A DNA stretch of 64,000 nucleotides from Chromobacterium amazonense (GTDB lineage Bacteria > Pseudomonadota > Gammaproteobacteria > Burkholderiales > Chromobacteriaceae): the NCBI RefSeq assembly GCF_001855565.1, contig NZ_MKCR01000013.1:1-64000 (forward strand). Direction: 5' to 3'. This document shows positions 30,305-38,848 of the stretch, one piece after another. The notes under the pieces were generated by a model that was not told where the DNA came from, made no database searches, and saw only the letters and a program-made list of their open reading frames with translations. Every line of letters begins with the position of its first letter. The first letter of the stretch is position 1. A program made the translations under genes and the position numbers.

Positions 30305-31381
30305 TTACTGGATGATGCCGCCGCCCAGACATATGTCGCCGTGGTACAGCACAGCGGATTGGCCTGGGGTGACGGCCCATTGCTTTTCCTGGAAGGTCAG
30401 GCTGGCCTGGCCGTCGACGATGGGCGACAGCGAGCAGGCGGCGTCGGCCATGCGATAGCGGTTCTTGGCGCTGTAGTCGCCTGGCGCCGGCGCGTCCGGC
30501 AGCGTCCAGCTCAGGTCGGCCATGGACAGCGCAGGCTTCAGCAGCAGCGGGTGGTCGTGGCCTTGCACCACGATCAGCTTGTTGCCCGGGATGTCCTTGC
30601 CGGCGACGAACCACGGCTCGCCGTTGCCGTCCTTGCTGCCGCCGATCGTCAAACCCTTGCGCTGGCCCAGCGTGTAGTACATCAGGCCGATGTGCTCGCC
30701 CACGACCTTGCCGTCCGGCGTCACCATCTGGCCGGGCGAGGTGGGCAGATAGCGCTGCAGGAACTCGCGGAACGGCCGCTCGCCGATGAAGCAGATGCCG
30801 GTGGAGTCCTTCTTGGCGGCGGTGGGCAGGCCGGCTTGCTCCGCCAGCTGGCGCACTTCGGTCTTCTTGATGTCGCCCAGCGGGAAGATGGCTTTCGCCA
30901 GCTGATGCTGCTGCAAGCGGTACAGGAAGTAGCTCTGGTCCTTGGTGTGGTCCACCGCCTTCATCAGGTAATGGACGCCGTCCTGTTCCATCTTGCGCGC
31001 GTAGTGGCCGGTGGCGATGCAGTCGGCGCCGAGTTCCATCGCGTAGTCGAGGAAGGCCTTGAACTTGATCTCGGCATTGCACAGCACGTCCGGATTCGGC
31101 GTGCGGCCGGCCGAGTATTCCTTCAGGAAGTACGAGAAGACGCGGTCCTTGTATTCCTTGGCGAAATTGACGATTTCCATGTCGATGCCGACGATGTCGG
31201 CCACGCTCATGGCGTCCAGCGCGTCCTGCTTGATGGAGCAGTATTCGTCGTCGTTGTCGTCTTCCCAGTTTTGCATGAACACGCCGATCACTTCATGGCC
31301 CTGCTGCTTCAAGAGCCAGGCCGTTACCGACGAATCCACGCCGCCGGACATGCCGACGACGATGCGTTTCTTACCCGTCAC
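30305..31381 (-). CDS. mnmA: tRNA-specific 2-thiouridylase MnmA
   Basis: A 358-residue enzyme that thiolates U34 of tRNA-Lys, -Glu and -Gln. The PP-loop GMSGGVDSS is at the N-terminus; catalytic cysteines lie in [11 protein letters not shown] and [18 protein letters not shown] and KDQSYFLY are family blocks. I place the start at GTG 31381 ([10 protein letters not shown]), which has GGAAGGAAG upstream and overlaps the stop of the preceding gene by four bases (GTGA). The frame is open 70 codons further up but that part is not MnmA-like. Neighbourhood nudJ-mnmA is the same as in E. coli. Confidence 0.94.
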   Translation of the reverse strand: MTGKKRIVVGMSGGVDSSVTAWLLKQQGHEVIGVFMQNWEDDNDDEYCSIKQDALDAMSVADIVGIDMEIVNFAKEYKDRVFSYFLKEYSAGRTPNPDVLCNAEIKFKAFLDYAMELGADCIATGHYARKMEQDGVHYLMKAVDHTKDQSYFLYRLQQHQLAKAIFPLGDIKKTEVRQLAEQAGLPTAAKKDSTGICFIGERPFREFLQRYLPTSPGQMVTPDGKVVGEHIGLMYYTLGQRKGLTIGGSKDGNGEPWFVAGKDIPGNKLIVVQGHDHPLLLKPALSMADLSWTLPDAPAPGDYSAKNRYRMADAACSLSPIVDGQASLTFQEKQWAVTPGQSAVLYHGDICLGGGIIQ

Positions 31382-31974
31382 GGGGTGCTTCCTTCCTTGC
31401 TGTTGCTTGCCTGTTTGACAGGCTCGGGTACGGCCGGCGGCTCGTAACCCGTCATCCAAACTGAAAGGGGAACCACCACGGGCGGTTCCCCGAAATCCTT
31501 GAACCAAGTGTCCACCGCCCAGTCCTGATTGGCGGCGTTGTCGTGCAGCACGCCGGTGTAATGCAGATCCAGTATCCACGGCGCGCGCCATTCAGGTGGC
31601 GCCGCATGGTGGAATTTCAACCAGCCCTGGCTATCCAGGTAGCGTAGAAAGGTTGTGACGTTGCTGCTGTGGTCCACGCAATCCATCCGGCCTTCGGCCG
31701 GGCCGTCATGGAAATTGCCGCCCTTGTCCTGCCAGATCGGCATATCGCGCGCGGCGATGAAGTACAGGGCCTGAACCGCGTCTGCTACCGCCTCGCGCTC
31801 GTTTTGAGCCGTATCGGCTTGGGATAGCCGCGCCGCCAGCCAATCACGCTCCTCTGCGGACAGTTCGAAGGAGGCGTGCCTGGAACATCGGTAATGATAA
31901 CAGATGTTTAGCGCATCGGCGAAGGCCTGGGGCAGGGCGAAGAAGAGCAATAGGGCCAGCAGGGCTTTGATCAT
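31378..31974 (-). CDS. Exported protein of unknown function, possible Cys-His-Asp hydrolase
   Basis: A 198-residue protein with a signal peptide ([19 protein letters not shown]). I do not recognise a named family. The mature part has a spaced set of polar residues: C99-V-D101 in [11 protein letters not shown]138 in [10 protein letters not shown] and D155 in WAVDTWFKD. This order resembles bacterial transglutaminase-like cysteine proteinases, where a GDC/xD cysteine is followed by a histidine and an aspartate; that link is only inference. The C-terminus is proline-rich. It lies between nudJ (20 bases) and mnmA (4-base overlap), so it is co-transcribed with them. Confidence 0.75.
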   Translation of the reverse strand: MIKALLALLLFFALPQAFADALNICYHYRCSRHASFELSAEERDWLAARLSQADTAQNEREAVADAVQALYFIAARDMPIWQDKGGNFHDGPAEGRMDCVDHSSNVTTFLRYLDSQGWLKFHHAAPPEWRAPWILDLHYTGVLHDNAANQDWAVDTWFKDFGEPPVVVPLSVWMTGYEPPAVPEPVKQASNSKEGSTP

Positions 31975-31994
31975 AGGCGGTATCCGGTAGGGTC

Positions 31995-32462
31995 TCAGCG
32001 CAGGTCGCGTATCAGGTCCAGCGGATGCAGTATGCCATTAAGATAGTCGTCGATGCATTGCATCACCACCGGGCTGCGCAGCCGCTGGGACTGGGCGGCG
32101 ATCTCCTCGCGCGTCAGCCAGTGCACGGCGACGATGCCCTCATCCAGCGCGATGGCGCCTTCGGGCGCGGCGGCATCGCCGGCGAAGGCGAAGCGCAGAT
32201 AGGTGATGTCGCTGCCGGCGCGGTCCGCCAGGTAAACGCCGACCAAGCCGCGCGGGGTGAAATGCCAGCCGCTTTCTTCGCGCGTTTCGCGGATGACGGC
32301 CTGCCGCAGGGTTTCGCCGCGCTCCAGATGACCGGCCGGCTGATTGAGGCGCAGCCCGTCCGCGGTTTCCTCCTCGACCATCAAAAAACGCCCATCGCGC
32401 TCAATGACGGCGGCGACTGTTGTATTTGGTTTCCATTCTCTATCGTTGTGATTGACAATCAT
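31995..32462 (-). CDS. nudJ: NUDIX hydrolase, NudJ-like phosphatase
   Basis: A 155-residue NUDIX protein. The NUDIX box is GHLERGETLRQAVIRETREESGW (core GETLRQAVIRETREESG), complete with REExxEE-type metal ligands. NQPAGHLE before the box and LRSPVVMQCIDDYL near the end resemble E. coli NudJ, which hydrolyses thiamine pyrophosphate and its hydroxymethylpyrimidine precursor. Position directly upstream of mnmA supports NudJ. The start ATG 32462 has a poor ribosome binding site and is divergent from bfd; the Fur-box region separates them and could influence both genes. Confidence 0.85.
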   Translation of the reverse strand: MIVNHNDREWKPNTTVAAVIERDGRFLMVEEETADGLRLNQPAGHLERGETLRQAVIRETREESGWHFTPRGLVGVYLADRAGSDITYLRFAFAGDAAAPEGAIALDEGIVAVHWLTREEIAAQSQRLRSPVVMQCIDDYLNGILHPLDLIRDLR

Positions 32463-32497
32463 TCTTGTTTGTCTCTATGATGATGATAACTATTCTT
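32452..32497 (+). promoter_or_regulatory. bfd promoter with overlapping Fur boxes
   Basis: TTGACA (32452-32457), 18 bases, TATGAT (32476-32481) is an excellent promoter. A 19-base Fur-like site, 32479-32497, matches GATAATGATAATCATTATC at 14 of 19 positions and overlaps the -10. A second 7-1-7 match, TGACAAT-C-ATTCTTG (32454-32468), lies between -35 and -10. Iron repression of bfd is the expected outcome. Confidence 0.8.
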
Positions 32498-32525
32498 GAT
32501 TGATTGTAAGCCAGAGGGGGCTTCC

Positions 32526-32726
32526 ATGTACGTCTGCCTGTGCAACGCCGTGACTGACAGCCAGATCCGCCAAGCGGTGCATGGCGGCGCCACGCGCATG
32601 TGCGACCTGCGCCGCGAGCTCGGCATCGCTTCCGATTGCGGCAAGTGCGCTTGCATGGCCAATCAGATCCGCAAGGACGCCCAGGCCGAGCTGTCCTCCT
32701 GCTCGGTGGCCCGCAACGCCGCCTGA
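32526..32726 (+). CDS. bfd: Bacterioferritin-associated ferredoxin
   Basis: A 66-residue [2Fe-2S] protein. Cluster ligands C4-x-C6 (VCLCNAV) and C38-x2-C41 (DCGKCAC) match Bfd. It docks on bacterioferritin and passes electrons to the haem so that stored iron is released. The small size, Fur-controlled promoter and the bfr gene 105 bases downstream agree with that role. The start at ATG 32526 follows GAGGGGG; a reading frame open ten codons upstream overlaps the promoter and is not used. Confidence 0.94.
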   Translation: MYVCLCNAVTDSQIRQAVHGGATRMCDLRRELGIASDCGKCACMANQIRKDAQAELSSCSVARNAA

Positions 32727-32774
32727 TTTCCTCCCGCCGCCGGCATTTCTCGCCGGCCATGCCGCTATCGCGCC

Positions 32775-32802
32775 TTGAGATGAAGCCTTGCTGTGCCATA
32801 AT
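32775..32802 (+). promoter_or_regulatory. bfr promoter
   Basis: TTGAGA (32775-32780), 16 bases, CATAAT (32797-32802). Start near 32809, followed by a short leader with AGGAGGATAGG before the bfr ATG at 32832. Lets bfr be expressed apart from the iron-repressed bfd. Confidence 0.65.
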
Positions 32803-32831
32803 GCCTGGATGATTTCCCAGGAGGATAGGAC

Positions 32832-33308
32832 ATGCAAGGCGACAAGAAGGTCATCAAATACCTGAACCAGATTCTCAAGAACGAACTCACCGCCATCAAT
32901 CAATATTTTCTGCACGCCCGCATGTACAAGAACTGGGGCCTGAAGAAACTCAACGAGCACGAATACGAAGAATCCATCGACGAGATGAAGCACGCCGACA
33001 AGCTGATCGAGCGCGTGCTGTTTCTGGAAGGGCTGCCGAATCTGCAGGATCTGGGCAAGTTGCATATCGGCGAGAATCCCAAGGAAATGCTGGAGTGCGA
33101 CCTGAAGCTGGAGATGGATGCCTTGCCGCTGCTGCGCGAAGCCATCGCCTACTGTGAGACCTCTCAGGACTACGTCAGCCGCGATCTGCTGGAGGACATC
33201 CTGGAAAGCGAGGAAGAGCATGTGGACTGGCTGGAGACCCAGCTCGGCCTGATCGAGAAGGTAGGTTTGCAGAACTACCTGCAAAGCCAGATGGAAGACG
33301 CCTCCTGA
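32832..33308 (+). CDS. bfr: Bacterioferritin
   Basis: A 158-residue haem-containing ferritin of the 24-mer type. Ferroxidase ligands are seen in [20 protein letters not shown] and [20 protein letters not shown]52 (DEMKHAD) is the axial haem ligand that distinguishes Bfr from non-haem ferritin, and [14 protein letters not shown] supplies the last glutamates and histidine. Stores iron as ferric oxide in the cytoplasm and works with the Bfd encoded just upstream. A strong terminator follows. Confidence 0.96.
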   Translation: MQGDKKVIKYLNQILKNELTAINQYFLHARMYKNWGLKKLNEHEYEESIDEMKHADKLIERVLFLEGLPNLQDLGKLHIGENPKEMLECDLKLEMDALPLLREAIAYCETSQDYVSRDLLEDILESEEEHVDWLETQLGLIEKVGLQNYLQSQMEDAS

Positions 33309-33327
33309 CCGATTGCGCGTAGAGGTG

Positions 33328-33360
33328 AAAAAAAGGGGCTGTCGCGAGACAGCCCCTTTT
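33328..33360 (+). terminator. Bidirectional terminator after bfr
   Basis: AAAAGGGGCTGTC, loop GCGA, GACAGCCCCTTTT. An A-run before and T-run after make it functional for bfr and for the convergent DUF945 gene. Confidence 0.94.
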
Positions 33361-33375
33361 GCATGGATGGCGCCC

Positions 33376-34962
33376 TTAGTTTTTGACCTTGGTCTCGGCC
33401 GCCGGCGCCGAAGCGTCGGCAGGCTCATCCTGCCAGGGCAGCGGCACTTTCTTCTGAAGGATGGTCAGGCCCTGCGCGTTGTAGCTCAGATCGGTGGAGA
33501 TCTGCCCCTTGTCCTCCACCAGGTAGCCGTCGTTCTTCCATTGCGACAACTGGCTGTCCAGCAGGCTGCGCGCCAGGTCTTCCACTTCCTTCATATTCGG
33601 CTGCTCTTCCGCCGTGTGGTCCACCGTGAACAGATTGCGGGCCTGGGTCAGCACCAGGTCTTCCAGGGTCTGCCGCGGCAGGCTCAGCTTGGCTTCCGCC
33701 TCGATGCGCTTGGCCAGCAGCGTGATGTCGTTCAGGTCCGCCGGGGTCAGCCCGTTGATGCCCAGGCTGCCTTGCAGCTTGGCTTCGCCGGTCGGCATTT
33801 TCAGGTAGAACTCGTTGATCAGCAGCTTGGGATTGTTTTCCAAGAGCGGCACCGCGTTCTTCTTGATGGTGTCGACGTATTGCTTGCGCAGCACCGCCGG
33901 GTCCACGCCTTCAAACGGAATCGCGCTGATCGCCTTGTCCAGCTTGACCAGCGTCGGGCCGTGCAGGTGGTTGGCCGACACGTCGAGGCGCAGCGGGCCG
34001 TAGCGATGGTCGCTGATGTTCAGCTCGGCAAAGTTGACCTTGCCGCGCGTATTGACGAAGTCGTCCTGCTCGCTGGTGACGATCTGGTAGCTGAAATTCT
34101 TCAACACCACCGACGACGGCTTGAACTCGCCGGACGGGTTGACGAACTCGCCGACGCGGACGCGCGTCATCAGGTAGATCAGCTCGTTGAGCTTGATGCT
34201 GTAGGGCACGCTTTCGTGCGAGGTCAGCTGCACATTGCCTATGGTCAGCTCGCTGGTGCCCAGCTTGACGCCGGTGCCGCCCAAGCGCATGTCGGAGGCG
34301 TAATGCACGCCGTCGAACGACACGCCGCCCTTGCTGGACGCTTCCAGCAGGAAGCCCGGCGACAGCGCCTCGGTTTTGTAGTCCTGGTAGTTGTGCGAAT
34401 AGTCGACCTTGAGGTCGAAGCCCTTCCACTTCATTTTCACGCCGGACAGCGCTTCTTCGTAGTCGAAGGCCGGCACGCTGACGTCAAGCAGGCCGCCGCC
34501 GCCAAAGCCGATGCGGTTGACGATGGTGATCGGCTCCTTGTCGCCGAAGAAGGTCTTCAGCGTCTTGCGGGTGGCGTCGCTCATCGCGAACTCGGTGCGC
34601 ACCAGCGCGCGCCCCGGGCGGAAGTCGAACGAACCCAAGCCTGGCAGCGGACCATGCTGGATATGGTTGGTGAACTTGATCGTGGCGTTCAGCAACGGCT
34701 TCATATTATCCGGCAGCATGTTTTCGTAAGGGCCGGACAGATGGCGGTTGAACACCAGTTCGGTGGTCTCGGAGGACGAGAACCAGCCGCGTTCGTAACT
34801 GTGCGATTTGACCTTGAACAGCGGCACACCGGCAAGCATCCGGTATTGCTCCTGCAAGGTGTCTTCGGCCTTGACGCCGGCCCAATAGCTGGAACCCGCG
34901 TACAGGACAAACAGGCCGCCGATGGCGGCGCCGGCAATGATCAGCTGACGTTTTGGCAACAC
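33376..34962 (-). CDS. YdgA family protein (DUF945)
   Basis: A 528-residue protein with one N-terminal membrane anchor (LIIAGAAIGGLFVLYAGSSYW) and a long periplasmic beta-rich body, as in E. coli YdgA. Repeated segments such as FKVKSHSYERGWFSSSET, VKVDYSHNYQ-like and LTIGNVQLTSHES alternate hydrophobic and polar residues. Function in the family is not established. The first codon is GTG (34962), followed by TTG CCA AAA; no strong ribosome binding site is visible, so the exact start is uncertain. Monocistronic, convergent with bfr. Confidence 0.8.
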   Translation of the reverse strand: MLPKRQLIIAGAAIGGLFVLYAGSSYWAGVKAEDTLQEQYRMLAGVPLFKVKSHSYERGWFSSSETTELVFNRHLSGPYENMLPDNMKPLLNATIKFTNHIQHGPLPGLGSFDFRPGRALVRTEFAMSDATRKTLKTFFGDKEPITIVNRIGFGGGGLLDVSVPAFDYEEALSGVKMKWKGFDLKVDYSHNYQDYKTEALSPGFLLEASSKGGVSFDGVHYASDMRLGGTGVKLGTSELTIGNVQLTSHESVPYSIKLNELIYLMTRVRVGEFVNPSGEFKPSSVVLKNFSYQIVTSEQDDFVNTRGKVNFAELNISDHRYGPLRLDVSANHLHGPTLVKLDKAISAIPFEGVDPAVLRKQYVDTIKKNAVPLLENNPKLLINEFYLKMPTGEAKLQGSLGINGLTPADLNDITLLAKRIEAEAKLSLPRQTLEDLVLTQARNLFTVDHTAEEQPNMKEVEDLARSLLDSQLSQWKNDGYLVEDKGQISTDLSYNAQGLTILQKKVPLPWQDEPADASAPAAETKVKN

Positions 34963-35122
34963 TAGTATTTTTCTGAACTAGGGTGAAATGAGGCTCTATG
35001 GTACACCAACAGCGGTTTGCATGGTGTTTTCGGCGGTGCATGCGGGAAAAACGCTCTGACAGCGGCGTCGGCTGTGTTATAGAATAGAGCTTTACCTCTA
35101 AGTAATTGGATTGATTGAAGAC

Positions 35123-36304
35123 ATGAACTGGCTCAACGGTCTGCTGGACCTTCCGTGGTGGGGCTATATCGTTGCCGCCCTGATCCTGACCCACATCACC
35201 ATTGCCTCCGTCACCATTTTCCTGCATCGCCACCAGGCGCACCGCGCATTGGATCTGCATCCCGTCGCCAGCCATTTTTTCCGTTTCTGGCTGTGGCTCA
35301 CTACCGGCATGGTCACCAAGCAATGGGCGGCCATCCACCGCAAGCATCATGCCCGCTGCGAGACGCAGGAAGATCCGCACAGCCCGCAGGTGCTGGGCAT
35401 CAAGAAAGTGCTGTGGGAAGGCGCCGAGCTGTACCGCGCCGCCTGCAAGGACCAGTCCATCATGGACAAGTTCGGCCACGGCACGCCGGACGACTGGCTG
35501 GAGCGCAACGTCTACAGCCGCCACAACGCCAAGGGCATCGTGCTGATGCTGATCATCGACCTGATCCTGTTCGGGCCGCTGGGTCTGACCATCTGGGCGG
35601 TGCAGATGGTATGGATCCCGTTCTGGGCCGCCGGCGTCATCAATGGCCTGGGCCACTTCTGGGGCTATCGCAATTTCGAGAACGAAGACGCGTCCACCAA
35701 TCTGGTGCCTTGGGGCATCCTGGTCGGCGGCGAAGAGCTGCACAACAACCACCACACCTTCGGCACCTCGGCCAAGCTGTCGTACAAGTGGTACGAGTTC
35801 GACATCGGCTGGATGTACATCCGCATCCTGGCGAGCCTGAAGCTGGCCACGGTGCGTAAGGTGGCGCCGCAGCTGGCGCGGGATCCGTCGCGGCCGCAGC
35901 TGGATCTGGAGCATCTGCAGGCCATCATCGCCAACCGCTACGCCATCGCCTCCCGCTACGCGCGCGAGCTGAAGGCGGAATACCGCGCGGAGCTGGCCAA
36001 GCTGAGCCTGCCTGAGCTGCCTCAGGTCAACTTGAAGCGCAAGATGAAGGTATGGCTGAAACAGGACGAGAAGGACATTCCGGAAGCCGAGCGCGCGCAA
36101 CTGGCCAAGATTCTGGAGCAAAGCCAGGTATTGGCCACCATCTACACGATGCGGCAGGAGCTGACGCGTCTGTGGGAGCGCTCCAGCCTGAGCCGCGAAC
36201 AATTGCTGCAGGAGTTGCAGGACTGGTGCAGCCGCGCCGAGGCCTCCGGCATCGCCGCGCTGCAGCGTTTCTCGCAGAACCTGAGGCAGACCGCGTTGGC
36301 CTGA
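35123..36304 (+). CDS. Fatty-acid (acyl-CoA/acyl-lipid delta-9) desaturase
   Basis: A 393-residue membrane di-iron desaturase that introduces a double bond into acyl chains. All three histidine boxes are present: H35-RHQA-H40, H72RKHH76 and H207NNHH211. Hydrophobic hairpins flank the boxes (YIVAALILTHITIASVTIF, and IVLMLIIDLILFGPLGL). The C-terminal third is a charged helical extension of about 120 residues beyond the catalytic core, which is common in betaproteobacterial members. ATG 35123 is preferred over an upstream TTG at 35111. Likely adjusts membrane fluidity. Confidence 0.92.
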   Translation: MNWLNGLLDLPWWGYIVAALILTHITIASVTIFLHRHQAHRALDLHPVASHFFRFWLWLTTGMVTKQWAAIHRKHHARCETQEDPHSPQVLGIKKVLWEGAELYRAACKDQSIMDKFGHGTPDDWLERNVYSRHNAKGIVLMLIIDLILFGPLGLTIWAVQMVWIPFWAAGVINGLGHFWGYRNFENEDASTNLVPWGILVGGEELHNNHHTFGTSAKLSYKWYEFDIGWMYIRILASLKLATVRKVAPQLARDPSRPQLDLEHLQAIIANRYAIASRYARELKAEYRAELAKLSLPELPQVNLKRKMKVWLKQDEKDIPEAERAQLAKILEQSQVLATIYTMRQELTRLWERSSLSREQLLQELQDWCSRAEASGIAALQRFSQNLRQTALA

Positions 36305-36324
36305 TCCCAGCGGTCGCCACGATC

Positions 36325-36355
36325 AAACCCGCATCGAGCCGATGCGGGTTTTTTC
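36325..36355 (+). terminator. Desaturase terminator
   Basis: AAACCCGCATCG, loop AGC, CGATGCGGGTTT followed by more T. Perfect 12-base stem, 21 bases after the stop. Confidence 0.95.
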
Positions 36356-36471
36356 TTGCGCGGCGCGCGGTTAGAGTTTTTTTTTATATTCAAATTTCCA
36401 ATAAAATTTGTTTTCTAAATAGCTTATGGAAATATAATGTGAGCCTGTTGCTTATCCGAGCGAGGTCATCG

Positions 36472-37308
36472 ATGAGTGCATTGCAACTGGCGGAAGCGCC
36501 GCAGGATCAGCCGTACATCCATGGCTTTTCCGCCACTGAACAGGCGCGACTGGTGCGCCAGGCCCGATTTTTCGAGTCCATGGTGTACCGCGACGTCGAC
36601 TTTTCCGGCGGCGGCCGGCTGCTGGAGGTCGGTTGCGGAGTCGGCGCGCAAACGGAAATCCTGCTGCGCCGCTTTCCGGACCTGAACATAACCGGCATCG
36701 ACTTCAGCCAACGCCAGCTGGCGGTGGCGCGGCAAAGGCTGCAGGGGAGTCCGTACCAGGAACGCGCCACGTTGCTGCACATGGACGCGGAAGACATGGA
36801 TTTCGCCCCGGCCAGCTTCGACGGCGCTTTTCTGTGCTGGATTCTGGAGCACGTGCATGCGCCGGAGCGGGTATTGGCCGAAGCGCGGCGCGTGCTCAAG
36901 CCTGGCGCCCGCTTGTACGCCACCGAGGCGATGAACGCCACTTTCTTCATGGCGCCGTATTCGGCGCGGCTGCAGCAATACTGGCTGGCCTTCAACGACC
37001 ATCAGCTGGCAGTCGGCGGCGATCCCTTCGTCGGCGCCAAGCTGGGCAATATGCTGCTGCGGCTGGGTTTCCGCGATGTCGAAACGCGGGTCAAGACCTG
37101 GCATCTGGACAGCCGCGAGCCGCACCGCCGCCAGTTGGTGCTGGACTATTGGACCGAGCTGCTGCTGTCGGCGGCGGATCAACTGATCGAATCGGGCCGT
37201 GTGGACGCGCAACTGGTCGACGAAATGACGCGCGAACTGCGTCAACTGCGCAGCGACCCGGAGCTGGTGTTTTTCTACAGTTTCATGCAAGCCAGCGCGG
37301 TGGTGTAA
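36472..37308 (+). CDS. SAM-dependent methyltransferase (class I)
   Basis: A 278-residue methyltransferase. Motif I LLEVGCGVGAQTEILLRRF binds SAM; ITGIDFSQRQLAVA is motif II, and SFDGAFLCWILEHVHAPERVL covers post-motif II/III (in part DGAFLCWILEHV). The ATG at 36472 has GAGG seven bases upstream, and a reading frame open further up lies in the desaturase gene. A plausible -10, TATAAT, is at 36433-36438 in an AT-rich leader. It sits ahead of cbs and a cystathionine lyase gene, so it may use SAM in the same methionine-to-cysteine context, but the substrate is unknown. Confidence 0.88.
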   Translation: MSALQLAEAPQDQPYIHGFSATEQARLVRQARFFESMVYRDVDFSGGGRLLEVGCGVGAQTEILLRRFPDLNITGIDFSQRQLAVARQRLQGSPYQERATLLHMDAEDMDFAPASFDGAFLCWILEHVHAPERVLAEARRVLKPGARLYATEAMNATFFMAPYSARLQQYWLAFNDHQLAVGGDPFVGAKLGNMLLRLGFRDVETRVKTWHLDSREPHRRQLVLDYWTELLLSAADQLIESGRVDAQLVDEMTRELRQLRSDPELVFFYSFMQASAVV

Positions 37309-37375
37309 AGCCTTGCTATACCTGGGTAGCAAGATGGCGAAGAAGTAGAAAATTTTTTGCTTTTTATATAACTAA

Positions 37376-37394
37376 AAATTACTAAAAGTAATTT
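37376..37394. promoter_or_regulatory. Palindromic operator candidate upstream of cbs
   Basis: AAATTACT (37376-37383), AAA, AGTAATTT (37387-37394): a perfect 8-3-8 inverted repeat in the AT-rich 108-base spacer between the methyltransferase gene and cbs. TATATA-like -10 sequences precede it. The binding protein is unknown. Confidence 0.55.
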
Positions 37395-37416
37395 CAAAAT
37401 AGCCTGGAGTATTGAG

Positions 37417-38787
37417 ATGAAAGATATGTCGGTTTTGTCGCTGATCGGCAATACCCCGCTGGTGAAGGTAAGCCATCTGGATACCGGCCCCTGCGAGTTG
37501 TACCTGAAGCTGGAAAGCCAGAACCCGGGCGGCTCGATCAAGGATCGGATCGCCTTGACCATGATCGAGGCCGCCGAGCGGGACGGCAAGTTGAAACCGG
37601 GCGGGGCCATCATCGAGGCCACCGCCGGCAATACCGGCCTGGGCCTCGCGCTGGTGGCCGCGCAGAAGGGCTACCCGCTGACGCTGGTGGTGCCGGACAA
37701 AATGAGCCGGGAGAAGATTCTGCATCTGCAGGCGCTGGGCGCCCAGGTGGTGCTGACCCGCTCCGACGTCGGCAAGGGCCATCCGGAGTATTACCAGGAC
37801 CTGGCGGCGCGCATCGCCAGCGAAACGCCCGGCGCCTACTACATCGACCAATTCAACAATCCGGCCAACCCGCTGGCGCACGAAACCACGACCGGCCCGG
37901 AAATCTGGCGCCAGTTGGACGGCAAGGTGGACGCGGTGGTGGTCGGGGTCGGCTCCAGCGGCACGCTGACCGGCCTGACCCGCTTCTTCCGCGCCCGCTC
38001 TCCCGATACCGCCTTCGTGCTGGCCGATCCGGTGGGTTCGGTGCTGGCGGACTATGTCGAAACCGGCAGCTACGGCCAGGCCGGCAGCTGGCTGATCGAA
38101 GGCATAGGCGAAGACTTCATCCCGCCGCAGACCGATCTGTCGATGGTGAAGCGCGCCTTCCGCGTCAGCGATCAGGAAAGCTTCGACACCGCGCAGCGGC
38201 TGCTGCGAGCCGAGGGCATCCTGGCCGGCTCCTCGTCCGGGGCCTTGCTGGCGGCGGCCTTGCGCTATTGCCGCGAGCAAACCGAGCCCAAGCGGGTGGT
38301 GACGCTGGTGTGCGACAGCGGCAACAAGTACCTGTCCAAGATGTACAACCGCGACTGGCTGGTGGACCAGGGCATGTTGCGCCTGCCCGAGCTGGGCGGC
38401 CTGACCGATCTGATCGTCCGCCGCCACCAGGACGGCAGCACGGTGTCTTGCCATCCGGACGAGCCGCTCAACGTCGCCTACCAGCGCATGCGCCTGCACG
38501 ATGTGTCGCAGATGCCGGTGTTGGATGACGACAAGGTAGTCGGCGTGCTGGACGAATGGGACTTGCTGCTGTCGGTGCACGGCGAGCCGGAAAACTTCCG
38601 CCAGACCGTGGCCACGGCGATGAGCAGCCATGTGCGCACGCTGTCGCCGCAGGCCTCCTTGCAGGATCTGCTGCAGGTGTTCAACGACGGCCACATCGCG
38701 TTGATCGTCGACAAGGGCCGCTACCTGGGGTTGATCACCCAGGCCGACCTGCTGTCGTTCTGGCGCCGCCAGCCGCGCGCCGCTTAA
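37417..38787 (+). CDS. Cystathionine beta-synthase
   Basis: A 456-residue PLP enzyme joining serine and homocysteine to cystathionine. K42 in NPGGSIKDRIA carries PLP, ATAGNTGLGLAL binds the substrate carboxylate, and GSSSGALLAAAL holds the phosphate-region serine. After the catalytic domain (to about residue 320) comes a pair of CBS modules (IVRRHQDGSTVSCHPDEPL, and VRTLSPQASLQDLLQVF), the regulatory Bateman domain. This distinguishes it from CysK/CysM cysteine synthases. TGGAG seven bases before the ATG. Acts with the lyase gene 61 bases downstream in reverse transsulfuration. Confidence 0.9.
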   Translation: MKDMSVLSLIGNTPLVKVSHLDTGPCELYLKLESQNPGGSIKDRIALTMIEAAERDGKLKPGGAIIEATAGNTGLGLALVAAQKGYPLTLVVPDKMSREKILHLQALGAQVVLTRSDVGKGHPEYYQDLAARIASETPGAYYIDQFNNPANPLAHETTTGPEIWRQLDGKVDAVVVGVGSSGTLTGLTRFFRARSPDTAFVLADPVGSVLADYVETGSYGQAGSWLIEGIGEDFIPPQTDLSMVKRAFRVSDQESFDTAQRLLRAEGILAGSSSGALLAAALRYCREQTEPKRVVTLVCDSGNKYLSKMYNRDWLVDQGMLRLPELGGLTDLIVRRHQDGSTVSCHPDEPLNVAYQRMRLHDVSQMPVLDDDKVVGVLDEWDLLLSVHGEPENFRQTVATAMSSHVRTLSPQASLQDLLQVFNDGHIALIVDKGRYLGLITQADLLSFWRRQPRAA

Positions 38788-38848
38788 GCCGATTTCCCGC
38801 CCTGGCCGATTGCGCCGGGGCGCATGATTTTGAGAGAGGATTGAAAAC

